Shown here: positions 5,906 to 12,125 of the stretch, one piece after another | Layout: each line of letters starts with the position of its first letter | How positions within the stretch are numbered: position 1 is the stretch's first letter | Origin: Anaerolineales bacterium | GTDB lineage: Bacteria > Chloroflexota > Anaerolineae > Anaerolineales > UBA6663 | Assembly (NCBI GenBank): GCA_016789245.1 | Contig: JAEURM010000029.1 | Location: forward strand, 1-13,102 | DNA: 13,102 nucleotides | Direction of reading: 5' to 3' | Made by a program: the position numbers and the translations under genes | Notes under the pieces: generated by a model | Database searches by the model: none | Told to the model about the DNA's origin: nothing | The model's input: the letters and a program-made list of their open reading frames with translations, nothing else

Positions 5906-7027
5906 ATGCTAGACGCAAAACTTTGGCGGCACTTTGACTTTTGGTTGCTGGGTGCAGTGCTTCTCTTGTGCATCTTCGGCATCGCCATGATTCGCTCCGC
6001 CACCATCACCAATGAAACCCTGCAAGACTTAGCCAGCCGGCAGGGCACATTTCTGGCCATCGGCATCGTCCTCGTGCTGGTCTTCAGCCTCATAGATTAT
6101 CGGTTTTACAGCGCGGCCACCACCAGCATTTACCTGCTGTTGATTGTGCTCCTCATTATTGTGTTGGGCGTGGCGGTGGCCACCTTTGGGGCGGCCCGCT
6201 GGATTCCGTTGGGCGTCATCAACCTGCAACCGTCTGAGTTGGGCAAATTCCTTATCATCCTCACACTGGGCCACTACGCTTCCACGCATTCCCATGAAAT
6301 TGAAAAGTTTAGCTTTGTGCTAAAAACACTACTGCATGTGGGCCTGCCCGTCAGTCTCATCCTCATTCAACCTGATTTTAGTTCGTGTATTTTGTACGGC
6401 GTGATTTGGATAACGCTGATGTGGGCCATTGGCCTGCGCTGGCGGCATATGGCGGTGCTGGGTTCCGTAGCCGCCGTGGTGGGCACCATCGGCTTCATCT
6501 TCGCGCTCCAATCCGATGCCTTTGCCTACATTGCCCAGCGCGTGCTCGTCTTCGTCCTTCCCGATGTAAACTCACAAGAATTCCGCGATGCGGCGTACAA
6601 CATCAACCAAGCCCTCATCAGTGTGGGTTCCGGCGGCTGGACGGGGCAGGGCTATGGGCAAGGGAGCCAAGTGCAATTGCGCTTCCTCAAAGTGCGCCAC
6701 ACAGACTTTATTTTTGCGGCTGTGGGCAACGAGTTCGGTTTTGTAGGCGCGTTTGCCATTGTGCTGTTATTCGCCTTTCTCATTTTTCGCATTTATCGCG
6801 CCGGCCAGTTGGCGCGTGACCCATTTGGGCGCTTAATTTGTTACGGCGTAGGTACGGTGATTCTGTTTGAAGCTTTTTCCAACATGGCTTCCACCCTCAA
6901 CTTACTGCCCGTCACCGGTTCGCCGCTCCCCTTCGTCAGTTACGGTGGCAGTTCCCTCTGGACGTTCCTCATCGGCATCGGGCTGGTACAATCGGTTATC
7001 CTGAGACAGAAACAAATTGAATTTTAG
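5906..7027 (+). CDS. rodA: RodA/FtsW/SpoVE-family peptidoglycan glycosyltransferase
   Basis: A 373-residue SEDS-family membrane protein that polymerises lipid II into glycan strands together with a class B penicillin-binding protein. It has about ten hydrophobic segments spread along its length. The signatures are QPSELGKF (after segment 3), the extracellular KVRHTDFIFAAVGNEFGF containing the conserved catalytic Asp (D267 here, corresponding to the RodA/FtsW active-site Asp), and LPVTGSPLPFVSYGGSS near the C-terminus. Length fits RodA or FtsW; I prefer RodA because the protein is short and lacks FtsW-like N- or C-terminal extensions, but the paralogue call is not certain. Its position right after minCDE fits a cell-shape and division neighbourhood. 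It probably has its own promoter and a leaderless mRNA. Confidence 0.85.
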   Translation: MLDAKLWRHFDFWLLGAVLLLCIFGIAMIRSATITNETLQDLASRQGTFLAIGIVLVLVFSLIDYRFYSAATTSIYLLLIVLLIIVLGVAVATFGAARWIPLGVINLQPSELGKFLIILTLGHYASTHSHEIEKFSFVLKTLLHVGLPVSLILIQPDFSSCILYGVIWITLMWAIGLRWRHMAVLGSVAAVVGTIGFIFALQSDAFAYIAQRVLVFVLPDVNSQEFRDAAYNINQALISVGSGGWTGQGYGQGSQVQLRFLKVRHTDFIFAAVGNEFGFVGAFAIVLLFAFLIFRIYRAGQLARDPFGRLICYGVGTVILFEAFSNMASTLNLLPVTGSPLPFVSYGGSSLWTFLIGIGLVQSVILRQKQIEF

Positions 7028-7035
7028 CAATGGCT

Positions 7036-7102
7036 GATTGATGATTGAGTGATTGCCAAATGACTTCAATCATTCAATCACCCAATTTCACAATCACTCA
7101 AT
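7036..7102. repeat. Mirrored array with an 8-base period abutting the gltX start
   Basis: GATTG occurs at 7036, 7043 and 7051 on the left. On the right, CAAT recurs at 7067, 7075, 7083, 7091 and 7099, exactly every 8 nt. The halves are complementary (GATTGAGT against CAATCACT) and can form an imperfect hairpin. The last CAAT ends at 7102 and the gltX ATG begins at 7103, so the array is effectively the whole 5' region of gltX. No Shine-Dalgarno sequence or clear -10 is visible. Confidence 0.75.
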
Positions 7103-8566
7103 ATGCCTGTTCGAGTTCGCTTTGCTCCCTCTCCCACCGGCCACTTTCACATTGGCGGCGCGCGCACGGCGCTGTACAACGTGTTATATGCCAAACAAAC
7201 CGGCGGCCAATTTATTCTGCGGATTGAAGATACTGATACCAAACGCAGTACGCCGGAAGCGCTAGAAGAACTGAAAGAGTCCTTGCGTTGGCTGGGCTTA
7301 CAGTGGGATGAAGGCCCAGAGGTGGGCGGCCCGCACGCGCCGTACAACCAAACGGCCCGCAAAGAAATTTACGCCCATCACGCGCAACAACTTTTGGATA
7401 CGGATCATGCCTACCGCTGTTTTTGTGCGGCGGAGCGGTTGACGCAGGTGCGCGAAGCCCAACAAAAAGCCAAACAAACGCCGCGTTACGATGGCCTGTG
7501 CCGCGCCTTGAGCCGCGCCGAAAGTGACGCACGCGCCGCCGCTGGTGAGCCGTGTGTGCTTCGCTTCAAAACGCCCAAAGGCGGTTCCACCACCGTGCGG
7601 GACTACATCCGTGGTGACATCACCATTGAAAACAGCACGCTCGATGATTTCATCTTAGTAAAAAGCAACGGCTTGCCCGTGTACCACTTAGCCGCGATGG
7701 TGGATGACCATGAGATGGGTATTACGCATGTGTTCCGTGGGCAAGAATGGCTAGGCACATTCCCACTGCACGCTCTCGTCATCCGCGCGTTTGGGTGGGA
7801 AGAGCCAGTGTGGTGCCATCTCTCCGTGTTCCTCAAACCCACGGGCAAAGGCAAGCTGAGCAAGCGGGATGTGAGCAATGAGCAAAGCGTGTTTGTGCTG
7901 GAACTGCGAGATTTAGGTTACTTGCCAGAAGCTATTAATAGTTGGGCGGCGCTGATGGGTGCCAGCTTTGGCGCGGATGAAGAATTGCTCTCTGTGGAAC
8001 AGATGGCGGCCCGCTTTAGCTTGGATCATTTAAGTGCCTCCGCCGCGCGTGTAAATTTTGATAAGCTGGACGATTTTAACGGCAAGTGGATTAGGCAATT
8101 GGCCGCCGAGGATTTGGCCGCGCGGCTGGTGCCGTTTTTTGCTAAAGCCGGTTTAGCTGTAACGCCCGCCGCACTGCTTCCTATCATGCCCCTCATCCGT
8201 GAGCGGCTGGTGACGCTGGAGGATGCGGTTGATTTTGCCGGTTTCTTCTTCCGCCCAGAAGTGATGCCCAAGCGGGAAGATTTAACGCCCAAAGGCCTCA
8301 CGCCGGCGCAAAGCCTTACCGCCTTGCAACGCGCCCGCCAAATTATTGAAGCCGCGCCGGATTTTGCTCACGCTACGTTAGAAGCGCCCTTACGCGCTTT
8401 GGCCGAGGAGTTACAAGTTAAGCCCGGTCAATTGTTTGGCATTGTGCGTGTGGCCGTCACCGGTCAGCCCGTTAGCCCGCCGCTCTTTGAGAGCATGGAA
8501 ATTATTGGCCGTCCCACTGTACTCGCCCGCCTTGTTACCGCAGAAGAGTTATTGGCTGAAGCGTAA
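7103..8566 (+). CDS. gltX: Glutamyl-tRNA synthetase
   Basis: A 487-residue class I aminoacyl-tRNA synthetase that charges tRNA-Glu (or also tRNA-Gln in non-discriminating forms) in the cytosol. The N-terminus RFAPSPTGHFHIGGARTAL holds the HIGH-type motif (HIGG, 16-19), and KLSKR (251-255) is the KMSKS loop. IEDTD and FRGQEWLGTFPLH are further family signatures. C106-x-C108 and C133 match the spacing of the E. coli zinc ligands C98, C100 and C125, but the fourth ligand (His127 in E. coli) is replaced by Ala, so zinc binding is doubtful. The C-terminal third is the helical anticodon-binding domain, and full length is normal. ATG 7103 begins directly before VRVRFAPSPTG and follows the 8-nt repeat array without a Shine-Dalgarno site. 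A terminator follows. Confidence 0.95.
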   Translation: MPVRVRFAPSPTGHFHIGGARTALYNVLYAKQTGGQFILRIEDTDTKRSTPEALEELKESLRWLGLQWDEGPEVGGPHAPYNQTARKEIYAHHAQQLLDTDHAYRCFCAAERLTQVREAQQKAKQTPRYDGLCRALSRAESDARAAAGEPCVLRFKTPKGGSTTVRDYIRGDITIENSTLDDFILVKSNGLPVYHLAAMVDDHEMGITHVFRGQEWLGTFPLHALVIRAFGWEEPVWCHLSVFLKPTGKGKLSKRDVSNEQSVFVLELRDLGYLPEAINSWAALMGASFGADEELLSVEQMAARFSLDHLSASAARVNFDKLDDFNGKWIRQLAAEDLAARLVPFFAKAGLAVTPAALLPIMPLIRERLVTLEDAVDFAGFFFRPEVMPKREDLTPKGLTPAQSLTALQRARQIIEAAPDFAHATLEAPLRALAEELQVKPGQLFGIVRVAVTGQPVSPPLFESMEIIGRPTVLARLVTAEELLAEA

Positions 8567-8576
8567 AAAGCCCTTC

Positions 8577-8612
8577 ACACCCCAGTTGGTTCTAACCATC
8601 TGGGGTGTTTGT
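8577..8612 (+). terminator. Intrinsic terminator after gltX
   Basis: The perfect 9-bp stem ACACCCCAG (8577-8585) and CTGGGGTGT (8600-8608) can be lengthened inside by TGGTT/AACCA after one T-T mismatch. A T-rich run (TTGTTATT) follows. It ends the gltX transcript and separates it from the operon starting at 8730. Confidence 0.85.
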
Positions 8613-8681
8613 TATTGCCCAACTAATTCTCCCCAAGCCTATCCAATTTAGCTCAACGTGAGGGGTATCGTTACCAAACGG

Positions 8682-8710
8682 TTGTCTTTCAAACCGGCTG
8701 AAACTGTACT
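8682..8710 (+). promoter_or_regulatory. Candidate promoter of the collar-protein operon
   Basis: TTGTCT (8682-8687), a 17-nt spacer and TGTACT (8705-8710) lie before the gene at 8730. The GGAGAG ribosome-binding site (8721-8726) follows. Both boxes are imperfect, so the call is tentative, but the gltX terminator upstream requires a promoter somewhere between 8613 and 8729. Confidence 0.4.
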
Positions 8711-8729
8711 TTGATTCCACGGAGAGAAA

Positions 8730-9728
8730 ATGCCTATCAGTCGGCGTAAGTTTTTACAAGTAGCGGGGCTAACATTGGGGGCTAGCGTCATCAATGTTCT
8801 GCCAACCTATGCGGCGGGCGTGCAATGGGTAGGGGCCGTAATGCCGGCCACCCCCGCCGCGCAACATTGGTTTGCCGGTTTGCAGAGGCATTTGCGCACA
8901 CAAAACGCACACGGCCTGCGCACGGTGTATGGGGCCACACCCAGCCATGCTTTGGAAAGTGTAGAAAAATCCGCGCGGCGTTCACTGGCCGCGTTAGTGG
9001 CGTTTGGCACGCCCGCGCAATATCCAGATTTGCAATTATGGGCGGCAAAGCAAAATTTGCCGTTGTGGTTTAGCACGCTGGGCGCAAATGTGAGTGAAGT
9101 GAGCGTCAACACAGTTTCACTCAACATGTGGCAGGCCAACTATGCTTTTGGCCGCACTGCCGCCCGTGCTGGCACTGCCGCCTTCCTCGCCGCCTCCGCG
9201 CATGATGCGGGCTATGATGCGCTGTATGCTTTGCAGGCGGGCTTTGAACACGCGGGCGGCACAGTGCTGGAAACCGGCCTCAGCCACACACCCAACGCTA
9301 CTGATGGAAATCTGCCTGCCGTTTTGCAAGCCATTGCCCGCACGCAACCCAATGTGGTGTTGGCGGCGTACCAAGGCTCAGCGGCGCGAGAGTTTGTGGC
9401 CGCATACCAGCAAGCCGGATTGCGTGCACCGCTATGGCTAAGTGGCACCGCCGCCGAATTTACGCCGAGCGGCGCATGGACGTGGGCGGTGCGTGGCTCA
9501 CGTCGCTCGGCTTCCACCTTTACGGCCCTCGGTGAGCAAACGGCGCAAACTATCCTCGGCACTTTCTTTTCCAAGCGCGGTGAAATCAGCGCGCCACAAT
9601 TTGAACTGCGGCAAACCGGCACCTTTCTCAATCAACCGCAACGGCTGGAAATTGCACCAGCGGATGAATTTTTGCGCGCTTTAGCCCCCATCCGCTCCGG
9701 CTGGCTGATGGATTACGGCACTTTCTAA
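8730..9728 (+). CDS. Tat-exported periplasmic-binding-fold protein
   Basis: A 332-residue exported protein. The N-terminus has a twin-arginine signal, SRRKFLQ (4-10), then a hydrophobic stretch and a likely cleavage site at PTYA-A (near 28). The mature part resembles type 1 substrate-binding proteins of the branched-chain amino-acid (LivK/Peripla_BP_6) group: LAALVAFGTPAQYPDLQLWA, then LPLWFSTLGA, a central alternation near ALYALQAGFEHAGGTVLETG, and NVVLAAYQGSAAREFVAAYQ. It is somewhat short for LivK and no ABC permease or ATPase gene is nearby, so transport is doubtful; it may be a stand-alone binding or scaffolding protein. It is the first gene of a seven-gene operon, 12 nt before the first collar protein. 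Tat export implies folding in the cytoplasm before secretion. Confidence 0.75.
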   Translation: MPISRRKFLQVAGLTLGASVINVLPTYAAGVQWVGAVMPATPAAQHWFAGLQRHLRTQNAHGLRTVYGATPSHALESVEKSARRSLAALVAFGTPAQYPDLQLWAAKQNLPLWFSTLGANVSEVSVNTVSLNMWQANYAFGRTAARAGTAAFLAASAHDAGYDALYALQAGFEHAGGTVLETGLSHTPNATDGNLPAVLQAIARTQPNVVLAAYQGSAAREFVAAYQQAGLRAPLWLSGTAAEFTPSGAWTWAVRGSRRSASTFTALGEQTAQTILGTFFSKRGEISAPQFELRQTGTFLNQPQRLEIAPADEFLRALAPIRSGWLMDYGTF

Positions 9729-9740
9729 CAGGAGAGCTTC

Positions 9741-10238
9741 ATGGCAGAACCCTTTCTTTCTGAAATTCGGCTCATGTCTTTTGTGTTTGCGCCCAAAGGC
9801 TGGGCGCTGTGCAATGGGCAATTGTTGCCCATCAACCAGAATCAGGCGCTCTTCTCTTTATTGGGCACAACGTTTGGCGGCAATGGGCAAACAACTTTTG
9901 CTTTGCCAGATGTGCGGGGCCGCGTGCCCATTCATGTGGGTGGCGGGCATACATTAGGGGAGCGCGGCGGTGAGCAGGCACACACACTCTCCATTGCCGA
10001 ATTGCCCACGCACACGCATAGCGCAATCGGTACTTCGGCTAATGGCAGTACGCCCGTTCCCACTAGCAATCTGTTCGGGCAGGCCAATAATGCCTACAGA
10101 CCAGCGGATAACTTGGTTGCACTCAATGCTTCAACGGTGACGAATGTGGGTGGCAGTCAGGCGCACCTCAACCTGCAACCGTTTCTCACCCTCAGTTTTT
10201 GTATTGCTTTACAAGGCATATTTCCTAGCCCAACTTAG
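9741..10238 (+). CDS. Phage tail collar-domain protein, paralogue 1
   Basis: A 165-residue protein of the tail-collar ('microcystin-dependent-like', MdpB) family. The collar domain covers about residues 8-65: EIRLMSFVFAPKGWALCNGQLLPI, then LFSLLGTTFGGNGQTTFALP and DVRGRVPIH. It is followed by the GG-E-HTL-ELPTHTHS segment with an H-x-H pair (H91, H93). H-x-H in phage short-tail-fibre tips (T4 gp12) binds a metal ion on the trimer axis, so a metal-threaded trimer is plausible. The C-terminal half has a variable middle (about 94-135) and the conserved end GGSQAHLNLQP, then FCIALQGIFPSPT. There is no signal peptide. AGGAGAG (9730-9736) precedes ATG. No phage structural genes are nearby, so it is probably a cellular protein. 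Confidence 0.85.
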   Translation: MAEPFLSEIRLMSFVFAPKGWALCNGQLLPINQNQALFSLLGTTFGGNGQTTFALPDVRGRVPIHVGGGHTLGERGGEQAHTLSIAELPTHTHSAIGTSANGSTPVPTSNLFGQANNAYRPADNLVALNASTVTNVGGSQAHLNLQPFLTLSFCIALQGIFPSPT

Positions 10239-10250
10239 AGGAACATTATT

Positions 10251-10754
10251 ATGGCGCAACCCTATGTAGGCGAAATTAGAATGTTTGCGGGCAACTTTGC
10301 CCCCGCCGGCTGGATGTTTTGCGAAGGCCAACTTCTGCCGATATCAGAAAATGAAACACTTTTTCAATTAATTGGTACCACGTATGGTGGTGATGGACAA
10401 AGCACCTTTGCTCTGCCGGATTTGCGTGGGCGGCTCCCGCTCCATCAAGGTAATGGTTATATCTTGGCGGAAACGGGCGGCGTAGAAGAAGTAACGCTGA
10501 CGGTGAGCCAAATTCCCGCGCACTCCCATCCCATGTTGGCTTCCACTGGCCCCGGCACTGCCAACGCGCCACAGGGGCATCTCACCGGCGAGCAAAGCAC
10601 CCTTAATTTGTATATTGAAGACATTCCCACTTCCCCGCTGGCGGCGCAAGCCATCGCTTCGGTGGGTGGTAGTCAGCCGCACACTAATTTTCAACCGTAT
10701 TTGTGCGTGAGCTTCATTATTTCACTGTTCGGAATTTTCCCATCGCCTACTTAG
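10251..10754 (+). CDS. Phage tail collar-domain protein, paralogue 2
   Basis: A 167-residue paralogue of the preceding gene. It shares the start pattern (MAQPYVGEIRM), FAPAGWMFCEGQLLPI with Cys24 in the same place, TTYGGDGQSTFALPDLRGRLPLH, the H-x-H pair at H91/H93 (IPAHSHP), and the end pattern GGSQPHTNFQPY, then FGIFPSPT. The middle (about 94-140) is unrelated in sequence to the other two, as expected for a variable ligand-facing loop. It is the most divergent of the three at the C-terminus, where ISLFG replaces IALQG and its Cys is shifted. Its AGAGGA ribosome-binding site overlaps the stop codon of paralogue 1. It probably assembles as, or with, a fibre subunit; the partner is inferred. 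Confidence 0.85.
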   Translation: MAQPYVGEIRMFAGNFAPAGWMFCEGQLLPISENETLFQLIGTTYGGDGQSTFALPDLRGRLPLHQGNGYILAETGGVEEVTLTVSQIPAHSHPMLASTGPGTANAPQGHLTGEQSTLNLYIEDIPTSPLAAQAIASVGGSQPHTNFQPYLCVSFIISLFGIFPSPT

Positions 10755-10763
10755 GAGCATAAT

Positions 10764-11288
10764 ATGGCTGACCCATTTGTGGCTGAAATTCGTATATTTC
10801 CATTCAATTTTGCACCTAGGGGCTGGGCGTGGTGTGATGGGCAACTTTTGCCCCTCAGCCAAAATACGGCGCTGTTTTCGTTGTTAGGCACTACGTATGG
10901 CGGCAATGGCAAAAGCAATTTTGCGTTGCCCGATTTACAGGGCCGCGCGCCCATGCATCCCGGACAAGGCCCCGGCTTATCTCTGCATGATTTGGGCGAA
11001 ATTGGTGGAATTGAAACGGTGACCTTACTTGAATCAGAGATTCCCGCCCACGCCCATAGCTGGATGGCCTCCACCGATGATGGGGATCTCAAGACCCCCA
11101 CGTCCGCCCGTGCCTACGCTCGGTCAATCGGCGGGGCCGCGTATGCACCCGGTAACAGCCCACAAGTCTTAATGGCAGACCAGGCCCTTGCGCCCGCTGG
11201 CGGTGACCAGCCGCACAATAACATGATGCCGTACCTGACGTTTTATTTTTGCATTGCCTTGCAGGGCGTATTTCCGCCGCGCACGTAA
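10764..11288 (+). CDS. Phage tail collar-domain protein, paralogue 3
   Basis: A 174-residue third paralogue, starting MADPFVAEIRIF and keeping FAPRGWAWCDGQLLPL (Cys24), TTYGGNGKSNFALPDLQGRAPMH, an H-x-H pair (H96/H98 in IPAHAHS, moved by a five-residue insert in a Gly-rich loop) and the end GGDQPHNNMMPY, then FCIALQGVFPPRT. The insert and a long variable middle (about 99-145) account for its greater length. AGGAG overlaps the preceding stop codon, 6 nt before ATG. Its arrangement with paralogues 1 and 2 suggests all three are made in fixed proportion. No signal peptide is visible. Function beyond the fold is unknown. Confidence 0.85.
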   Translation: MADPFVAEIRIFPFNFAPRGWAWCDGQLLPLSQNTALFSLLGTTYGGNGKSNFALPDLQGRAPMHPGQGPGLSLHDLGEIGGIETVTLLESEIPAHAHSWMASTDDGDLKTPTSARAYARSIGGAAYAPGNSPQVLMADQALAPAGGDQPHNNMMPYLTFYFCIALQGVFPPRT

Positions 11289-11298
11289 TGGGGACGTT

Positions 11299-11763
11299 GT
11301 GCTGACTCTACGCCCGATTACACCCGTAGACCGGCCCATGCTGTGGCAAATTTACGCCAGCACGCGGGCGGAAGAACTGGCGCAAACGGATTGGTCTGCC
11401 GAGCAGAAAAGTAACTTTATTGAACAGCAGTTCACGGCGCAACATTCGTACTACACTCAACATTACAACTCGGCCCGCTTTTGTGTGATTGAGCTGAACG
11501 GCCAAGTGATTGGGCGGCTATACGTGGATGAATGGGCGGGGGAAATTCGCATTGTGGATTTAGCGCTTCTGCCGGAATTTCGTAATCATGGTTACGGCAC
11601 GCAATTACTGAAAACCATTTTGGCGGAAGGCCACGCCAAACATAAGCCGGTGAGCATTCACGTGGAGCAGTTCAATCCGGCGCAAAACTTATACGCCCGC
11701 TTAGGCTTTAAGCCAATGGATACCCACGGCGTTTATCTTTTACTGCGCACATCTTTATCATGA
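11299..11763 (+). CDS. GNAT-family N-acetyltransferase
   Basis: A 154-residue acetyl-CoA-dependent acetyltransferase. The start is GTG at 11299 (VLTLRPITPVDRPML), the usual GNAT opening, with GGGGA just upstream; the longer reading from 11254 overlaps the preceding gene and is less likely. Motif A with the acetyl-CoA pyrophosphate loop is IRIVDLALLPEFRNHGYGTQ (R-x-x-G-x-G type), and the C-terminal NLYARLGFKPMD is the usual motif-B end. The substrate is unknown; being coupled to collar-protein genes, it may modify one of their products. It overlaps the next gene by 4 bp (ATGA), a sign of translational coupling. Confidence 0.9.
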   Translation: MLTLRPITPVDRPMLWQIYASTRAEELAQTDWSAEQKSNFIEQQFTAQHSYYTQHYNSARFCVIELNGQVIGRLYVDEWAGEIRIVDLALLPEFRNHGYGTQLLKTILAEGHAKHKPVSIHVEQFNPAQNLYARLGFKPMDTHGVYLLLRTSLS

Positions 11764-12107
11764 GTCATATCCTTTCTCTTCCCACCCTTACGGATTTCAC
11801 ACCTTACCTCAACGATTATTTTGAGTTAGTATTTGATGTACAAGCCCAACGGGCGGGCTTTCCGGCCCACATCACTTTTCAACTTACAGAAGCTGAAGCC
11901 CTGCCGCGCTACGAGTATGCCGCCCCCCACACGCGGGCGGGCTTTTCATTAATATTTGCCATGCCATTGTTTGGCCCACGCGGCACACAATATTTGCCGC
12001 AAAGCACGTATACGCTCCAGCATCCAGCTTTGGGCCAGCTTTCGTTCTTTATGGTTCCGCTTGGCCCGCAGGCTGGGCAAATGCGCTATCAAGTTATCTT
12101 CAACTAA
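11760..12107 (+). CDS. Small DUF6916-like protein
   Basis: A 115-residue protein with the pattern LSLPTLTDFTPYLNDYFEL at the start, GFSLIFAMPLFGPRGTQYLPQSTYTLQHPALGQLSFFMVPLGP in the second half and a terminal MRYQVIFN. This matches small proteins I recall as DUF6916-type, which often sit beside tail-collar proteins; that recollection is not checked. It is probably an all-beta fold, with no signal peptide or membrane segment. The ATG overlaps the GNAT stop codon. The repeated company with collar and GNAT genes suggests an accessory or cap subunit of the same assembly. Function is unknown. Confidence 0.7.
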   Translation: MSHILSLPTLTDFTPYLNDYFELVFDVQAQRAGFPAHITFQLTEAEALPRYEYAAPHTRAGFSLIFAMPLFGPRGTQYLPQSTYTLQHPALGQLSFFMVPLGPQAGQMRYQVIFN

Positions 12108-12125
12108 ATGTTTCGGGAGACTCAC

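Noticed and set aside
7045..7265. Short plus-strand frames overlapping the gltX start
   Set aside because: They are out-of-frame readings of the 8-nt repeat array and the gltX 5' end.
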